A stretch of 64,000 bases of DNA from Flavobacterium sp. N502540 (GTDB lineage: Bacteria > Bacteroidota > Bacteroidia > Flavobacteriales > Flavobacteriaceae), in NCBI RefSeq assembly GCF_025947365.1, contig NZ_CP110012.1, positions 3,844,001-3,908,000 on the forward strand, read 5' to 3'. A program made the translations under genes and the position numbers. The number at the start of each line of letters is the position of its first letter. Within the stretch, counting starts at the first letter, position 1. The notes beneath the pieces were generated by a model, which made no database searches, was not told where the DNA came from, and was given only the letters and a program-made list of their open reading frames with translations. Below, piece by piece: positions 32,701 to 44,895 of the stretch.

Positions 32701-35700
32701 AGAGACTACAGCATCAATTAATGGAAATACGGGAGGTAATAGTACTTCTTTGACATCAAATGATACTTTAAATGGTAATCCAGTAGTTATAGGTACAAAT
32801 CCGGGTCAAGTAAGTTTGACGTCAGTAACTGTTCCTGCAGGATTAACTTTGAATGCAGATGGTACTGTAACTGTAGCTCCAAATACTGCGGCAGGAAACT
32901 ATACAGTGGAATATAAAATATGTGAAATAACGAATCCATCTAACTGTAGTACAGTATCTAGTACTGTTGTGGTAAGTGCAGCAGCAATTGTTGCATTGAC
33001 AGAGACTACAGCATCAATTAATGGAAATACGGGAGGTAATAGTACTTCTTTGACATCAAATGATACTTTAAATGGTAATCCAGTAGTTATAGGTACAAAT
33101 CCGGGTCAAGTAAGTTTGACGTCAGTAACTGTTCCTGCAGGATTAACTTTGAATGCAGATGGTACTGTAACTGTAGCTCCAAATACTGCGGCAGGAAACT
33201 ATACAGTGGAGTATAAAATATGTGAAATAACGAATCCATCTAACTGTAGTACAGTATCTAGTACTGTTGTGGTAAGTGCAGCAGCAATTGTTGCATTGAC
33301 AGAGACTACAGCATCAATTAATGGAAATACGGGAGGTAATAGTACTTCTTTGACATCAAATGATACTTTAAATGGTAATCCAGTAGTTATAGGTACAAAT
33401 CCGGGTCAAGTAAGTTTGACGTCAGTAACTGTTCCTGCAGGATTAACTTTGAATGCAGATGGTACTGTAACTGTAGCTCCAAATACTGCGGCAGGAAACT
33501 ATACAGTGGAATATAAAATATGTGAAATAACGAATCCATCTAACTGTAGTACAGTATCTAGTACTGTTGTGGTAAGTGCAGCAGCAATTGTTGCATTGAC
33601 AGAGACTACAGCATCAATTAATGGAAATACGGGAGGTAATAGTACTTCTTTGACATCAAATGATACTTTAAATGGTAATCCAGTAGTTATAGGTACAAAT
33701 CCGGGTCAAGTAAGTTTGACGTCAGTAACTGTTCCTGCAGGATTAACTTTGAATGCAGATGGTACTGTAACTGTAGCTCCAAATACTGCGGCAGGAAACT
33801 ATACAGTGGAGTATAAAATATGTGAAATAACGAATCCATCTAACTGTAGTACAGTATCTAGTACTGTTGTGGTAAGTGCAGCAGCAATTGTTGCATTGAC
33901 AGAGACTACAGCATCAATTAATGGAAATACGGGAGGTAATAGTACTTCTTTGACATCAAATGATACTTTAAATGGTAATCCAGTAGTTATAGGTACAAAT
34001 CCGGGTCAAGTAAGTTTGACGTCAGTAACTGTTCCTGCAGGATTAACTTTGAATGCAGATGGTACTGTAACTGTAGCTCCAAATACTGCGGCAGGAAACT
34101 ATACAGTGGAATATAAAATATGTGAAATAACGAATCCATCTAACTGTAGTACAGTATCTAGTACTGTTGTGGTAAGTGCAGCAGCAATTGTTGCATTGAC
34201 AGAGACTACAGCATCAATTAATGGAAATACGGGAGGTAATAGTACTTCTTTGACATCAAATGATACTTTAAATGGTAATCCAGTAGTTATAGGTACAAAT
34301 CCGGGTCAAGTAAGTTTGACGTCAGTAACTGTTCCTGCAGGATTAACTTTGAATGCAGATGGTACTGTAACTGTAGCTCCAAATACTGCGGCAGGAAACT
34401 ATACAGTGGAATATAAAATATGTGAAATAACGAATCCATCTAACTGTAGTACAGTATCTAGTACTGTTGTGGTAAGTGCAGCAGCAATTGTTGCATTGAC
34501 AGAGACTACAGCATCAATTAATGGAAATACGGGAGGTAATAGTACTTCTTTGACATCAAATGATACTTTAAATGGTAATCCAGTAGTTATAGGTACAAAT
34601 CCGGGTCAAGTAAGTTTGACGTCAGTAACTGTTCCTGCAGGATTAACTTTGAATGCAGATGGTACTGTAACTGTAGCTCCAAATACTGCGGCAGGAAACT
34701 ATACAGTGGAATATAAAATATGTGAAATAACGAATCCATCTAACTGTAGTACAGTATCTAGTACTGTTGTGGTAAGTGCAGCAGCAATTGTTGCATTGAC
34801 AGAGACTACAGCATCAATTAATGGAAATACGGGAGGTAATAGTACTTCTTTGACATCAAATGATACTTTAAATGGTAATCCAGTAGTTATAGGTACAAAT
34901 CCGGGTCAAGTAAGTTTGACGTCAGTAACTGTTCCTGCAGGATTAACTTTGAATGCAGATGGTACTGTAACTGTAGCTCCAAATACTGCGGCAGGAAACT
35001 ATACAGTGGAATATAAAATATGTGAAATAACGAATCCATCTAACTGTAGTACAGTATCTAGTACTGTTGTGGTAAGTGCAGCAGCAATTGTTGCATTGAC
35101 AGAGACTACAGCATCAATTAATGGAAATACGGGAGGTAATAGTACTTCTTTGACATCAAATGATACTTTAAATGGTAATCCAGTAGTTATAGGTACAAAT
35201 CCGGGTCAAGTAAGTTTGACGTCAGTAACTGTTCCTGCAGGATTAACTTTGAATGCAGATGGTACTGTAACTGTAGCTCCAAATACTGCGGCAGGAAACT
35301 ATACAGTGGAATATAAAATATGTGAAATAACGAATCCATCTAACTGTAGTACAGTATCTAGTACTGTTGTGGTTAGTGTTATGATACCAGTATCTAAACC
35401 AAGTATTGCTTTAGTGAAAACGGCACATTTCAATGATGAAAATGGTGACAGTAATGCAAAAGTAGGGGAGACTATTACGTATAATTTCACCGTAACCAAT
35501 ACAGGAAATGTAGCGTTGACTAATGTTTATATAGTAGATCCGTTAACTGGAATTACCATGACCGGAGGCCCAATAAATTTAGGGGTAGGAGAAGAGGATA
35601 ACACTTCTTTTACAGGAACTTATTCGATCCTACAAGCCGATATTAATGCAGGAAGTATATCGAATCAAGCCGAAGTTTTTGGAACAAGTCCTGATCATAT

Positions 35701-36076
35701 TGTCGTAAAAGACAAATCAGATGATAGTAGTGTAGAGGGAGATAAACCAACAGTATTATCGCTACAAGGTTGTGTAATTAAAGTATTCAACGCGGTTTCT
35801 ATAAATGGAGACAGCAAGAACGAGAGATTTTATATTCAGGGATTAGAATGTTATCCTGATAATACGGTTCAGATTTTTAACCGTTGGGGAGTTTTGGTTT
35901 TTGATCGTGATCATTACAATAATAATGATATTGTTTTTAGAGGTATTTCTGAAGGACGTGTTACAATCAAAGATTCAGATGGATTACCGGAAGGAACTTA
36001 TTATTATATCATTAAATACAAAGACAACCAATCCAATCCACATCAGGAGGCGGGGTATTTATACCTGACCAAATAA
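23702..36076 (+). CDS. Giant repetitive cell-surface adhesin, type IX secretion (type B C-terminal domain)
   Basis: The 4124-residue product has an N-terminal signal peptide (about 10-30), a choice-of-anchor-L domain (about 45-310; [20 protein letters not shown]), a DUF11-like domain (about 310-425), eleven 81-residue repeats (431-1321), a linker, twenty-five 100-residue repeats (1399-3890), a second DUF11-like domain (about 3900-4020; [17 protein letters not shown]) and a C-terminal gliding-motility-associated type B sorting domain ([32 protein letters not shown]). Each repeat carries two cysteines. It is probably exported by the type IX system and displayed as a long SprB-like filament for adhesion or gliding. 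The downstream SprF-like gene is the expected secretion partner. Confidence 0.93.
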   Translation: MCKKLLSPFDEIRRALFIFFLLNSFFLYSQATILTNPTNSQINSALNGPGIVITGGTLSGAAAISTVRSNQVATFTNGVAGAGLGLTSGAYFSTGNAPFELTNRNTANQSSYNPAGATTLSDPNLSTIDATATRDLISYSFTITLGPTVSGLKIGYQFGSEEYPDYVGSSFDDAFGFFITGPGIAGTLNMATLPNGNATSINKVNSGVPGFSGFPPVAAYDGTQSALYTNNGHTTTISGGRYITNPQPQPGPFPVFVELNGLTKLITRNVTGLTPGATYTFKIVIADAGDSSLDSGVFVDLIEGITNADLGVTKATSSMSPQVGCGVTFTLTASNAGPSNSTNTKVTDLLPSGYTFVSATPSVGTYNSINGVWDVGLLNIGATPTLSIVATVKPSGVYLNTASIASADIIDINGTNNSSSVTPVPTAAVVATNTTSTAAICENSTKSLSATPAGGTWSVVSGGGTISGTTYTPADVSSDTSVTVRYTVAANGSCPATTSDVTFTVNVFSGTATNTTSTAAICENSTKSLSATPAGGTWSVVSGGGTISGTTYTPADVSSDTSVTVRYTVAANGSCAATTSDTTFTVNVFSGTATNTTSTTAICENSTKSLSATPAGGTWSVVSGGGTISGTTYTPADVSSDTSVTVRYTVAANGSCAATTSDTTFTVNVFSGTATNTTSTTAICENSTKSLSATPAGGTWSVVSGGGTISGTTYTPADVSSDTSVTVRYTVAANGSCAATTSDTTFTVNVFSGTATNTTSTTAICENSTKSLSATPAGGTWSVVSGGGTISGTTYTPADVSSDTSVTVRYTVAANGSCAATTSDTTFTVNVFSGTATNTTSTTAICENSTKSLSATPAGGTWSVVSGGGTISGTTYTPADVSSDTSVTVRYTVAANGSCAATTSDTTFTVNVFSGTATNTTSTAAICENSTKSLSATPAGGTWSVVSGGGTISGTTYTPADVSSDTSVTVRYTVAANGSCAATTSDTTFTVNVFSGTATNTTSTTAICENSTKSLSATPAGGTWSVVSGGGTISGTTYTPADVSSDTSVTVRYTVAANGSCAATTSDTTFTVNVFSGTATNTTSTTAICENSTKSLSATPAGGTWSVVSGGGTISGTTYTPADVSSDTSVTVRYTVAANGSCAATTSDTTFTVNVFSGTATNTTSTTAICENSTKSLSATPAGGTWSVVSGGGTISGTTYTPADVSSDTSVTVRYTVAANGSCAATTSDTTFTVNVFSGTATNTTSTTAICENSTKSLSATPAGGTWSVVSGGGTISGTTYTPADVSSDTSVTVRYTVAANGSCAATTSDATFTVNVIPTTPTLGTIMQPTCVVVTGSVVLNDLPVGNWTINPGNINGSTSSTTISGLLAGSTFNYTVTVNGCSSGSIEVIINNYLCALTETTASINGNTGGNSTSLTSNDTLNGNPVVIGTNPGQVSLTSVTVPAGLTLNADGTVTVAPNTAAGNYTVEYKICEITNPSNCSTVSSTVVVSAAAIVALTETTASINGNTGGNSTSLTSNDTLNGNPVVIGTNPGQVSLTSVTVPAGLTLNADGTVTVAPNTAAGNYTVEYKICEITNPSNCSTVSSTVVVSAAAIVALTETTASINGNTGGNSTSLTSNDTLNGNPVVIGTNPGQVSLTSVTVPAGLTLNADGTVTVAPNTAAGNYTVEYKICEITNPSNCSTVSSTVVVSAAAIVALTETTASINGNTGGNSTSLTSNDTLNGNPVVIGTNPGQVSLTSVTVPAGLTLNADGTVTVAPNTAAGNYTVEYKICEITNPSNCSTVSSTVVVSAAAIVALTETTASINGNTGGNSTSLTSNDTLNGNPVVIGTNPGQVSLTSVTVPAGLTLNADGTVTVAPNTAAGNYTVEYKICEITNPSNCSTVSSTVVVSAAAIVALTETTASINGNTGGNSTSLTSNDTLNGNPVVIGTNPGQVSLTSVTVPAGLTLNADGTVTVAPNTAAGNYTVEYKICEITNPSNCSTVSSTVVVSAAAIVALTETTASINGNTGGNSTSLTSNDTLNGNPVVIGTNPGQVSLTSVTVPAGLTLNADGTVTVAPNTAAGNYTVEYKICEITNPSNCSTVSSTVVVSAAAIVALTETTASINGNTGGNSTSLTSNDTLNGNPVVIGTNPGQVSLTSVTVPAGLTLNADGTVTVAPNTAAGNYTVEYKICEITNPSNCSTVSSTVVVSAAAIVALTETTASINGNTGGNSTSLTSNDTLNGNPVVIGTNPGQVSLTSVTVPAGLTLNADGTVTVAPNTAAGNYTVEYKICEITNPSNCSTVSSTVVVSAAAIVALTETTASINGNTGGNSTSLTSNDTLNGNPVVIGTNPGQVSLTSVTVPAGLTLNADGTVTVAPNTAAGNYTVEYKICEITNPSNCSTVSSTVVVSAAAIVALTETTASINGNTGGNSTSLTSNDTLNGNPVVIGTNPGQVSLTSVTVPAGLTLNADGTVTVAPNTAAGNYTVEYKICEITNPSNCSTVSSTVVVSAAAIVALTETTASINGNTGGNSTSLTSNDTLNGNPVVIGTNPGQVSLTSVTVPAGLTLNADGTVTVAPNTAAGNYTVEYKICEITNPSNCSTVSSTVVVSAAAIVALTETTASINGNTGGNSTSLTSNDTLNGNPVVIGTNPGQVSLTSVTVPAGLTLNADGTVTVAPNTAAGNYTVEYKICEITNPSNCSTVSSTVVVSAAAIVALTETTASINGNTGGNSTSLTSNDTLNGNPVVIGTNPGQVSLTSVTVPAGLTLNADGTVTVAPNTAAGNYTVEYKICEITNPSNCSTVSSTVVVSAAAIVALTETTASINGNTGGNSTSLTSNDTLNGNPVVIGTNPGQVSLTSVTVPAGLTLNADGTVTVAPNTAAGNYTVEYKICEITNPSNCSTVSSTVVVSAAAIVALTETTASINGNTGGNSTSLTSNDTLNGNPVVIGTNPGQVSLTSVTVPAGLTLNADGTVTVAPNTAAGNYTVEYKICEITNPSNCSTVSSTVVVSAAAIVALTETTASINGNTGGNSTSLTSNDTLNGNPVVIGTNPGQVSLTSVTVPAGLTLNADGTVTVAPNTAAGNYTVEYKICEITNPSNCSTVSSTVVVSAAAIVALTETTASINGNTGGNSTSLTSNDTLNGNPVVIGTNPGQVSLTSVTVPAGLTLNADGTVTVAPNTAAGNYTVEYKICEITNPSNCSTVSSTVVVSAAAIVALTETTASINGNTGGNSTSLTSNDTLNGNPVVIGTNPGQVSLTSVTVPAGLTLNADGTVTVAPNTAAGNYTVEYKICEITNPSNCSTVSSTVVVSAAAIVALTETTASINGNTGGNSTSLTSNDTLNGNPVVIGTNPGQVSLTSVTVPAGLTLNADGTVTVAPNTAAGNYTVEYKICEITNPSNCSTVSSTVVVSAAAIVALTETTASINGNTGGNSTSLTSNDTLNGNPVVIGTNPGQVSLTSVTVPAGLTLNADGTVTVAPNTAAGNYTVEYKICEITNPSNCSTVSSTVVVSAAAIVALTETTASINGNTGGNSTSLTSNDTLNGNPVVIGTNPGQVSLTSVTVPAGLTLNADGTVTVAPNTAAGNYTVEYKICEITNPSNCSTVSSTVVVSAAAIVALTETTASINGNTGGNSTSLTSNDTLNGNPVVIGTNPGQVSLTSVTVPAGLTLNADGTVTVAPNTAAGNYTVEYKICEITNPSNCSTVSSTVVVSAAAIVALTETTASINGNTGGNSTSLTSNDTLNGNPVVIGTNPGQVSLTSVTVPAGLTLNADGTVTVAPNTAAGNYTVEYKICEITNPSNCSTVSSTVVVSAAAIVALTETTASINGNTGGNSTSLTSNDTLNGNPVVIGTNPGQVSLTSVTVPAGLTLNADGTVTVAPNTAAGNYTVEYKICEITNPSNCSTVSSTVVVSVMIPVSKPSIALVKTAHFNDENGDSNAKVGETITYNFTVTNTGNVALTNVYIVDPLTGITMTGGPINLGVGEEDNTSFTGTYSILQADINAGSISNQAEVFGTSPDHIVVKDKSDDSSVEGDKPTVLSLQGCVIKVFNAVSINGDSKNERFYIQGLECYPDNTVQIFNRWGVLVFDRDHYNNNDIVFRGISEGRVTIKDSDGLPEGTYYYIIKYKDNQSNPHQEAGYLYLTK
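24992..27664 (+). repeat. Eleven tandem 243-bp repeats in the adhesin gene
   Basis: The unit encodes 81 residues beginning ATNTTST(A/T)AICENSTK and ending near FTVNVFSGT. Copies start at 24992 and every 243 bp to 27422. They differ by a few scattered, mostly silent bases (for example GGAGGAGGG versus GGAGGGGGA near the Gly-Gly-Gly) and by Ala/Thr at one residue. The last copy diverges at its end (NVIPTTPT). Confidence 0.97.
27896..35371 (+). repeat. Twenty-five tandem 300-bp repeats in the adhesin gene
   Basis: The unit encodes 100 residues beginning [14 protein letters not shown], with copies at 27896 and every 300 bp to 35096. By eye they are identical except for one silent G/A at unit base 216 (GAG/GAA Glu), and for the end of the last unit, which diverges into the next domain. 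The order of that base from first to last is G G G G A A G A G A A, then the same eleven again, then A A A. Confidence 0.97.
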
Positions 36077-36092
36077 TATTCTGTACTAATAA

Positions 36093-36120
36093 AATGGCTT
36101 AGTCAATAGGCTAAGCCATT
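36093..36120 (+). terminator. Hairpin between adhesin and SprF-like genes
   Basis: A perfect 10-bp stem (AATGGCTTAG/CTAAGCCATT) with an 8-base loop lies 17 bp after the adhesin stop and 18 bp before the next ATG. It is followed by only a short T-run, so it may act as a partial terminator or mRNA stabiliser. Confidence 0.55.
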
Positions 36121-36137
36121 CTTTAAAAATAAAATAA

Positions 36138-37046
36138 ATGAAAAAATTAGTTTTAGTTTTATTGTTTTGTTCTACCGCAGGTTTTGCCCAGCAAGATGCG
36201 CAGTTTACACAATACATGTATAATACCATCAATATAAATCCCGCTTATGCCGGTTCTCGCGGAGCTATGAGTATTTTCGGATTGTATCGCACCCAGTGGG
36301 TTGGATTGGATGGAGCACCCGAAACCAGCAGTTTTTCGTTAAACACACCAATAAACAATAATGTAGGATTAGGAGTATCGTTAGTCAATGATAAAATCGG
36401 ACCAACAAATGAAAACAATATATCAGCTGATTTCTCTTACTCCATACAAACATCAGCAACCGCTAAACTTTCTTTTGGTATTAAAGGTTCTGCCAATATA
36501 TTTAAGCTGGATCCTACAAAGTTAAACCCGGAACATCAGGGAGATACCCAGTTTCAGGATTTTCAGAATAAATTCGCTCCAAATATCGGAGCCGGAGTTT
36601 ACTGGCATACGGATAAAGCTTATGTGGGATTATCCGTTCCTAATTTTATTCAAACTACCCGCTTTGACGATAACGATTATTCCATCTATAAAGACCGTAT
36701 TAACTATTATTTCATAGCGGGTTATGTATTTAATCTAAATCGTTATGAAACGATAAAATTCAAGCCGGCTTTAATGACTAAAATGGTAGAAGGTTCACCA
36801 TTACAAGTAGACGCATCGGCAAATTTTATGTTCAACGATAAATTTGTGGTCGGAGTAGCTTACAGATGGAGCGCCTCTTTTAGTGCTTTGGCAGGATTTC
36901 AGATAACCGATAGCATGTATTTAGGGTATTCCTATGATCGCGAAACAACCCGATTAGTAAACTACAACTCAGGGTCGCATGAGATATTTCTGCGTTTTGA
37001 ATTCTTAAAAAATTACAGCCGAATAACTTCACCTAGATTCTTCTAA
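36138..37046 (+). CDS. PorP/SprF family type IX secretion membrane protein
   Basis: The 302 residues have a signal peptide (about 1-18, ending AGFAQQ) followed by the PorP/SprF signature QDAQFTQYMYNTININPAYAG and alternating beta strands of an outer-membrane barrel. SprF-like proteins bind and help secrete a specific type B C-terminal-domain cargo; the partner here is almost certainly the adhesin encoded 61 bp upstream. The OmpA-type gene follows after 2 bp, so the three are probably one operon. It is a paralogue of SprF rather than the core PorP, judged by position next to its cargo. Confidence 0.92.
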   Translation: MKKLVLVLLFCSTAGFAQQDAQFTQYMYNTININPAYAGSRGAMSIFGLYRTQWVGLDGAPETSSFSLNTPINNNVGLGVSLVNDKIGPTNENNISADFSYSIQTSATAKLSFGIKGSANIFKLDPTKLNPEHQGDTQFQDFQNKFAPNIGAGVYWHTDKAYVGLSVPNFIQTTRFDDNDYSIYKDRINYYFIAGYVFNLNRYETIKFKPALMTKMVEGSPLQVDASANFMFNDKFVVGVAYRWSASFSALAGFQITDSMYLGYSYDRETTRLVNYNSGSHEIFLRFEFLKNYSRITSPRFF

Positions 37047-37048
37047 TT

Positions 37049-38998
37049 ATGAAAATAAAAAAAATAGCATATACGGTCTTTCTGTCTTCCGTTTTTTTTA
37101 GTGGAATGGCACAAAAGTCAGGTTTAGACAAAGCTGATAAAAATTACAATCAGTATGCTTACATAGATGCAATTGCTACTTACGAAAAGGTAGCAGAAAA
37201 AGGATATAAAGAGGAAAAAATGCTCCAACGATTGGGTAACGCCTATTATTTTAATGGCGAGTTGGTGAGAGCATTAAAATGGTACAAAGCTCTTTTCGGA
37301 ATGAATGATCAACAGGAATTTGAGTATTATTACCGATATGCTCAAACCCTAAAAGCAACTGGAAATTATACCAAAGCCGATAAAATATTAGAGCTTTTCA
37401 ACCAAAAAGCAAGTACTGATAAAAGAGGATTGTTATTTGAAAAGAATAAAAATTATTTAGAGCAGATAAAAAACAATTCAGGGAGATTTGAAATTGCCGA
37501 TGCCGGAATTAATTCAAGATACTCAGATTATGGAAGTTCTTTTTTAGATAATAAATTGGTATTTGCGTCTGCCAGAGACACGGGCGGAGTTGCCAAAGCA
37601 AAATTTAAATGGACCAATAAATCGTTTACAAATCTTTATTCGGCAGAATTAAACGCCGATGGTAGTGTAGGAATTCCGAAACGTTTTGAGAATAAGATTA
37701 ATTCAAAATTTAATGAATCGACTCCTGTTTTTACAAAAGACGGATTAACGATGTATTTTACCAGAAACAATTTTCTAAACGGTACAAAAGGGACAGACGA
37801 CAAGAAGGTCACTTTGTTAAAATTGTATAAGGCAAGTTACATAAAAGGTAAATGGACGAATATTGTTGAATTGCCTTTTAACAGTGATCAATACAGTGTG
37901 GCACATCCGACATTAAGTGTAGATGAAAAAAAGTTATACTTTGCTTCAGACATGCCGGGTACTTTTGGACAATCAGATTTGTATAGTGTGACGATTAATA
38001 CGGATGGCAGTTTTGGTAAACCTGAAAACCTGGGAGCCGCAATTAATACTGAGGGAAGAGAAACTTTTCCTTTTATATCAGGAGACAATGAATTGTATTT
38101 TGCCAGCGACGGACGTCCGGGATTAGGAGGACTTGATGTCTATGTTTCGACTATTAAAAATGATTTGACTTTTAGCGAAGTTCAGAATGTTGGAGCTCCT
38201 ATAAATACAAAAGTGGATGATTTTGGTTTTATAATGGACAGTAAAAGCAGAACCGGTTTTTTCTCCTCCAATAGAGATGGAGGACATGGTTATGATGACG
38301 TTTATCGTTTTTCGGAAACCAGAAAATTGCCTTGTGAGGAGATTTTATCAGGAACTGTTATAGATGCCGAAACAAATTTGGTATTAGAGAATGCAAAAGT
38401 AAATTTACTGGACAATCAGCTTCAGATAATAGGAGAGGTAATAACCAAAGCCGATGGGAAGTATAGTTTTAAAGTAAACTGCAATAAAGAATACTTTGTT
38501 CGCGCTGCAAGACAAGATTATGACACTAATGAATTGCCTAAAGCGATCGATAAAACAAGTTTGACACTGCCTTTGAAAAAAACGCCTCAAAAAGTGGTCG
38601 AAAAAACGATTGAAAAATTGATTGTGGGTGACGATTTGGCGAAAATTTTACATATAAAAATGATTTATTTCGATTTAGGTAAATCGATTGTTCGAAAAGA
38701 GGCCGCCATTGAGTTAGAGAAAATCCGTCAGGTGATGATTCAAAATCCAAGCATGAAAATTGATGTTCGCTCGCACACAGACAGTAGACAAACACATGCG
38801 TACAATGAAAAACTCTCCGACAGAAGAGCTAAAGCAACAGTGGCATGGCTGGTTAAAAAAGGAATAGCTGTTGATCGTATAACCGGAAAAGGGTACGGAG
38901 AAACACAATTACTGAATAAATGTGCTGATGGCGTAAAATGTACTACAGAAGAACATCAGGCAAATCGAAGAAGTGAGTTCATTATTGTTTCGATGTAA
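37049..38998 (+). CDS. OmpA family protein with TPR and PD40 repeats
   Basis: The 649-residue protein has a signal peptide (about 1-21), TPR-like helices (about 25-145), a PD40/WD40-like beta-propeller region (about 155-430; repeats such as KLYFASDMPGTFGQSDLYSV), a carboxypeptidase-regulatory-like fold (about 430-520) and a C-terminal OmpA peptidoglycan-binding domain (about 530-649; IYFDLGKSIVRKEA, VRSHTDSRQTHAYNEKLSDRRA). Such proteins regularly follow SprF-like genes and probably anchor the adhesin-SprF complex to the cell wall. Two bases separate it from the SprF-like gene. Confidence 0.92.
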   Translation: MKIKKIAYTVFLSSVFFSGMAQKSGLDKADKNYNQYAYIDAIATYEKVAEKGYKEEKMLQRLGNAYYFNGELVRALKWYKALFGMNDQQEFEYYYRYAQTLKATGNYTKADKILELFNQKASTDKRGLLFEKNKNYLEQIKNNSGRFEIADAGINSRYSDYGSSFLDNKLVFASARDTGGVAKAKFKWTNKSFTNLYSAELNADGSVGIPKRFENKINSKFNESTPVFTKDGLTMYFTRNNFLNGTKGTDDKKVTLLKLYKASYIKGKWTNIVELPFNSDQYSVAHPTLSVDEKKLYFASDMPGTFGQSDLYSVTINTDGSFGKPENLGAAINTEGRETFPFISGDNELYFASDGRPGLGGLDVYVSTIKNDLTFSEVQNVGAPINTKVDDFGFIMDSKSRTGFFSSNRDGGHGYDDVYRFSETRKLPCEEILSGTVIDAETNLVLENAKVNLLDNQLQIIGEVITKADGKYSFKVNCNKEYFVRAARQDYDTNELPKAIDKTSLTLPLKKTPQKVVEKTIEKLIVGDDLAKILHIKMIYFDLGKSIVRKEAAIELEKIRQVMIQNPSMKIDVRSHTDSRQTHAYNEKLSDRRAKATVAWLVKKGIAVDRITGKGYGETQLLNKCADGVKCTTEEHQANRRSEFIIVSM

Positions 38999-39045
38999 TA
39001 AAGAGTTAGCTTTTTTAATAAAGTTGAGTCAATTAAATTGTTATG

Positions 39046-39078
39046 AAAAGCTGCAAGGTAATCTTGCAGCTTTTTTTT
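39046..39078 (+). terminator. Rho-independent terminator of the adhesin operon
   Basis: A 12-bp stem (AAAAGCTGCAAG/CTTGCAGCTTTT) with a GTAAT loop merges into a run of eight T bases, 47 bp after the OmpA-type stop codon. Confidence 0.92.
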
Positions 39079-39337
39079 GTGCCGTACAGTCCGGAAGAAG
39101 ATCCAATTGTATTAAGCTTTTATACAGATTAATTTATATTTTATTTATGACAAAACAGATTTTATTTTTTTAAGAGTGTTAAAACAATTGTTATATTTGA
39201 TGTAGTTATTTGTTTTAAAATAAATAACATAGCAAATTCCCCTTTTATCAAATCTATAATAGGTTTAGTATATTCTATTATTTAGGGGAGTATCTCACTA
39301 ACTTTTAAACAGTCTTAAGAAAAAAGAAGATTTATTG

Positions 39338-39722
39338 TCAGATGAATTTTCTTGGAGACAGAGCTTATTATCAGCCCTCAACAGATAAACTCAATATGCC
39401 CAACATTAAGGCTTTTTAAAAGAGGCTTCGTATTACTGAACTTATTTACATGAGTTGACCCATTCCACAAGAGCAAAGAAAAGATTAAATAGTGATTTGA
39501 CGGGAAGTTTTAGAAGTAAGAGTTATGCTTTTGAAGAACTTATTGTGGAATTGGGTGTTGTCCTTATGTGTTCTGAAGCGAGAATATTATTCCAAACCAA
39601 AGACAATTCGGCAAAGTACTTGAAAAGTTGTAACAAAATTGTGGTCAATGAATTGAAAAATTGCAATCGTTTTTTCCTCAAAGTTTCGACACAATCCCAA
39701 GAGGATGTCAATTACATATAAG
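39338..39722 (+). pseudogene. ArdC-like zincin metallopeptidase, C-terminal remnant
   Basis: Two blocks translate to the C-terminal half of ArdC/DUF1738-type antirestriction proteins: NFLGDRAYYQPSTDKLNMPN from about 39344, a frameshift or stop, then YLHELTHSTRAKKRLNSDLT from about 39443, with the zinc-binding HELTH motif, SYAFEELIVELG and the KVSTQSQEDVNYI tail. The N-terminal single-stranded-DNA-binding half is missing. ArdC proteins protect incoming conjugative DNA, so this marks the edge of the degraded conjugative island. Confidence 0.75.
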
Positions 39723-39856
39723 GTAGAAATGCGGATACTGATTCAGCAGAAACACCTAAAGAAGAGGCTAAGTGGATATTTTGGACGAAGTGACCACCTA
39801 ATTCTGGATGAAAGTGAGCAATATAAATGAACTCAAAAAGGTGTCTAAAAAGTAGT

Positions 39857-40108
39857 TTAAAATATAAAATCATAAAACTCAAGTCTGTTTATCAGGTTTT
39901 TCTCTACTCGTCTGGAACTATCAAAATCGATTTCTTCCATAAAAGCTTTATATCTAAACTTGGCAATATTGATTAATCTTTCTACTTTTCGATTTTCTCT
40001 GTCATCATATTCGGAGTTAATTAAATAGGTAATAAGTTCATCAATGGTACTTGCTTTTAAAGTAGTATTAAAGGCTCTAGACATCCCGTAGAGCTTTAAT
40101 TGTTTCAT
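39857..40108 (-). pseudogene. istB: Truncated IstB-like IS21 helper ATPase
   Basis: The 83 residues match only the N-terminal helical domain of IstB (LKLYGMSRAFNTTL, then RENRKVERLINIAKFR and IDFDSSRRVEKNLINRL). The AAA+ ATPase domain with Walker A and B motifs is absent; an internal deletion joins the fragment to the left IS end. It starts 44 bp after the istA stop, the usual order. It cannot support transposition. Confidence 0.8.
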
Positions 40109-40152
40109 TTTTTTAACGTTTGATCATTTATACAGTTATTTATTAATGGTTA

Positions 40153-41742
<1,590 letters not shown>

Positions 41743-41862
41743 ATCTTTTGTTTTAAAAACAAGTAAGATATTCTTTGCAAACATGGCTTTTTGAGGTGGT
41801 CACTTTGAACCGGAGTCAATTGATCTCTTTTACCGGAATAGGGTGGTCACTTTTACCAGAAT

Positions 41863-42850
41863 TTACACATTGGTAAAAATGCAGTTATGCAGGGCATCTC
41901 CTTGATCCATAAAATCCTTTACGGTTTCAATTACAGATATGCTGAGGTTTTCTTTGGAGAAACACAGTCCGAAAAAAGGTTTCTTTTGCTTGGCATAAAT
42001 TTGCTGTGCTTCGCGCATCTCTGAGCGTATTTCCAGCAGGTGTTTTTTTCTCTGCACTTTTCTTTTTTTTGTAACGAGCCTGTCATGTGCTTCATTGAGG
42101 TTTTCAGGACAGGCTAGCATCTCGGTGCTGAGGTCTTTTTTAAAGAATCGGAGCAGGTCGATATAATACTCCCATATTTTATAGTCTTCAATTTTATAGT
42201 GGTATTTCAGAGTGGTTTTTACTACCTGCCAGTTCTGTTTTATGTTTTGTCCTCGTGAGGTCAGATAATAGCTGAGCAATGAAGTTCGGGAAGCTTTGAG
42301 AATAGTTTCTGCAATGGAATCTTTCAAAAGCGCAGTGAAGAGGATTTGTGGAGCGATACCATAAAAAGCGGTTTAAAAGCCATTGCGTTTTAAAAGGGGC
42401 AGGATTTTCATTATGGGATAAACCTTGTAAGGGTTAATGTGGTATTTTGAGGAGTTCTGAAAATCCTTAGGGCGAATTTCAAGTGGGTAATAATATTTCC
42501 AAACGTCGTAGAGATTAAAAAAAACGTTTGTGCTCAGTGAGAGTGTTCACACTTCGCCTTTTGGATTTATCCAATGTTGCATGACTTCTTTGTGAGAGTA
42601 AGCGGGGGGAAATTCTTTTTCATGTGTTTGTGTGAGCAGATAATGCGTACCACCTGATAACTTTCACATATCTCTAAAACGGCAGAGTATTCGATTTCTC
42701 TGAAATGTACTTGGTTACAGCCCTGTATTTTTAGTTTTCCCCCGCAGGCATTACATTTTATATATTTTGCGCAAGACTCATTCTGCAGTTGAGGTTTCCA
42801 AGAGTGGATGCATTCCAGACAGTGGAATTCTCGAGTTCTTCGCGGATATT
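41863..42850 (-). pseudogene. PcfJ-like conjugative element protein, disrupted
   Basis: The longest open piece (42327-41863, 154 residues) carries the PcfJ core: KIWEYYIDLLRFFKKDL, CPENLNEAHDRLV and VKDFMDQGDALHNCIF, where it meets the IS21 end. Upstream, broken frames give YHINPYKVYPIMKILPLLKR, then FPPAYSHKEVMQHWINPKGE, and a Cys-rich KCNACGGKLKI motif, which match the N-terminal zinc-ribbon half of PcfJ proteins. The gene therefore has frameshifts and an insertion. PcfJ proteins are common in Bacteroidota conjugative elements; their role is not well defined. Confidence 0.75.
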
Positions 42851-43113
42851 TTCCAAATCATCAAGATGTTTGATGTAGAATTTTTTGCAGTCTGTATAGT
42901 AGATAAATTAGGAAATCATACCGCTGATACATCCTGCATTTTGTAAATCTTCTATAAAGGATTTTAGTTTTTCTTTTTTTGGTTTCGCTGTATGATTCCA
43001 AGTTGGAAAGGATTATTTTATTGAAAGCTTGACAAAGGTCAAACTCGGCGTATATTGATTTTTCAAAGGCTTTCGTAACTGATTTTTTTAAGGTTTATGC
43101 ATTTAATGTTTTA

Positions 43114-43503
43114 TTAAAAGGGCAGGCCGTCCGGTTCTTTTTCGGTATTGGCTTTAGCGCCTGCACTTATCTGCAGTGTTTCCTTTTCACTTTTAGCAAA
43201 TGCGAGGATTTTAATGTGACTTGTATGAAAGGTCAGAGAGCCGTGCGCCTCGGAATCGTTCCCGATATAGACATTCATACTAATGCGCCCGAAGAGTTCC
43301 ACTACTGAGGCTTTTTTGAGCCATTGAGCTTTTTTGGCGGAAAGCCAGTAGGAGCAGTTGATGTAGGTGACAATTTTTTTCAGCTCGGTGCTGTCTTTTG
43401 GTTTATAGCTGTCGTTGACTGCTATGGAGAAGTTTACGGCCTCACGGTTTTGTTTTACTTTAAAAACGGAGGCGTCTTTTACAATTCGTCCTGTGATTTC
43501 CAT
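43114..43503 (-). CDS. Single-stranded DNA-binding protein of the conjugative island
   Basis: The 129 residues form an OB fold (MEITGRIVKDASVFKVK, then VNFSIAVNDSYK and VELFGRISMNVYIG) and end in the acidic/hydrophobic tip PDGLPF, close to the DDLPF tail by which SSB proteins bind partners. Its divergence from housekeeping SSB and its position beside PcfJ and ArdC remnants mark it as an element-encoded SSB. Codon use is less AT-rich than in the surrounding chromosome. The gene appears intact. Confidence 0.85.
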   Translation of the reverse strand: MEITGRIVKDASVFKVKQNREAVNFSIAVNDSYKPKDSTELKKIVTYINCSYWLSAKKAQWLKKASVVELFGRISMNVYIGNDSEAHGSLTFHTSHIKILAFAKSEKETLQISAGAKANTEKEPDGLPF

Positions 43504-43583
43504 GATTTTAAATTTTAGTGATTACTATTGTTTAAAATTTCTTTCTCCCTGTACTCCCAAAAATTGTTTTCAAAAGAAATTGT

Positions 43584-43659
43584 CATGATATAAAAAAAAC
43601 GCAAGCGCAAACAGCCATGAAAATGGGGTACCGTAACTTTATGGTAAATTTTATATCAT
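43584..43659 (+). ncRNA. Structured left-flank segment of IS110, possible guide (bridge) RNA
   Basis: A perfect 12-bp inverted repeat, CATGATATAAAA (43584-43595) and TTTTATATCATG (43648-43659), encloses a smaller hairpin (TACCGTAA with TTATGGTA). IS110-family transposases use a non-coding RNA from an element end as a bispecific guide. This segment is a candidate part of that RNA, but it overlaps the proposed transposase start, so it could equally be a regulatory hairpin. Confidence 0.3.
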
Positions 43660-44895
43660 GGAAATCACAAATCTCATTTCCTCAGGTTGTTGAGCGAGGC
43701 GCAGGCATGGATGTGCATCGTGATACTTTGGTTGTGACTGTAATGGGTACAGGTATCATAACTGAGACAAAAACTTTTACTACTTATACCAATGATCTGC
43801 GAGGTTTATCCGGTTGGCTTAAATCCTTTTGCGATCACTCATTTGTCAATAGAGAGTACAGGTGTTTACTGGAAGCCTGTTTTTAATATTCTCAGTGATG
43901 AATTTGAAATACTTCTTGTAAATGCAAGGCATCTTAAGAATATTCCGGGGCATAAAACCGATAAAAAGGACAGTCGATGGCTAGCTAAACTCCTTTTTAG
44001 CGGTTTGTTGAAAGCAAGCTTTGTTCCACCAAATACAATAAGAGACTTAAGAGACCTGACTCGTTATCGAAAAAAACTCGTACAGAATGCAACAGCAGAA
44101 CGGAACCGATTTGAAAGAGTTATTCAGGATGCTAATTTTAAACTCAGTAATGTTATTACGGACTTATTTGGTAAAACAGGAATTTTAATCATAACAGCTT
44201 TACTGCAGGGCAATAATAATTTTGAAGAACTACTTGCCTTATGTCATGGATCTATCAAAATGAAAAAAGATATTCTCAAAGAAGCTTTAAAAGGTAAGCT
44301 TACTGATCACCATAAATTTATGCTTGAGACTATTCGACTTAGTATTGAAAACATAAATTATAGGATCGCTAAGATAGACAGAGAAACAGCTTTACTGTGC
44401 AATCAATATTCAACAGAGATTGATCTTTTAAAAACAATTCCAGGAGTTAATTCTATAAGTGCCGCTTCTATGATTGCTGAGATAGGTGTTGATATGGACA
44501 AATTCCCAACAGTTCATCATCTGGCATCTTGGGCAGGAGTCTGCCCCGGTAATAATGAGAGTGCTGGAAAAATGAGCTCGAGCAGAATTACAAGCGGCAA
44601 TCAGCATTTGAAACTAATGTTAATAGAATGTGCATGGTCAGCGACAGGTGTAAAAGATTGTTATCTGCGTAAAAAATACGAAAGCCTTCTTGTTAGACGC
44701 GGTAAAAAAAGAGTTCTAGTTGCTGTTGGTCATAAAATGCTGACTGCTGCCTATTTCATGATAAAATATAAAGTTCCTTATTTAGAATTAGGCTATGATT
44801 ACATTGATTCCAGAAGAAAGCAAAATCAAGTTCAGTCCTATATTGACAAACTAAAAAAATTGGGCATTGAGGTTGAAATAACCCAAGCCCTCTGA
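43641..44895 (+). pseudogene. IS110-family DEDD transposase with a frameshift
   Basis: The first part, from ATG 43641, holds the first catalytic Asp in GMDVHRDTLVV. The second part is in another frame and holds ESTGVYWKPV (catalytic Glu), HKTDKKDSRWLAKLL (DxxD) and the C-terminal tnp20 domain (LLKTIPGVNSISAASMIAEI, then WAGVCPGNNESAGK). The frames must switch near 43827-43845, around AAATCCTTTTGCGATC, to join WLKS-F to ITHLSIESTG. All four catalytic acids survive across the two frames. It is probably inactive unless the shift is a sequencing error or is corrected by ribosomal slippage. Confidence 0.8.

Noticed and set aside
24992..35371. Tandem direct repeats considered as a CRISPR array
   Set aside because: Units are contiguous, 243 or 300 bp long, in one coding frame and without spacers; no cas genes are present.
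39079..39337. tRNA or attachment site after the adhesin operon
   Set aside because: No cloverleaf or tRNA 3-prime end was seen between the terminator and the ArdC remnant.
43827..43845. Programmed ribosomal frameshift in the IS110 transposase
   Set aside because: IS110-family transposases are normally single-frame and no clear slippery heptamer with a downstream structure is seen; a mutation or sequence error is simpler.
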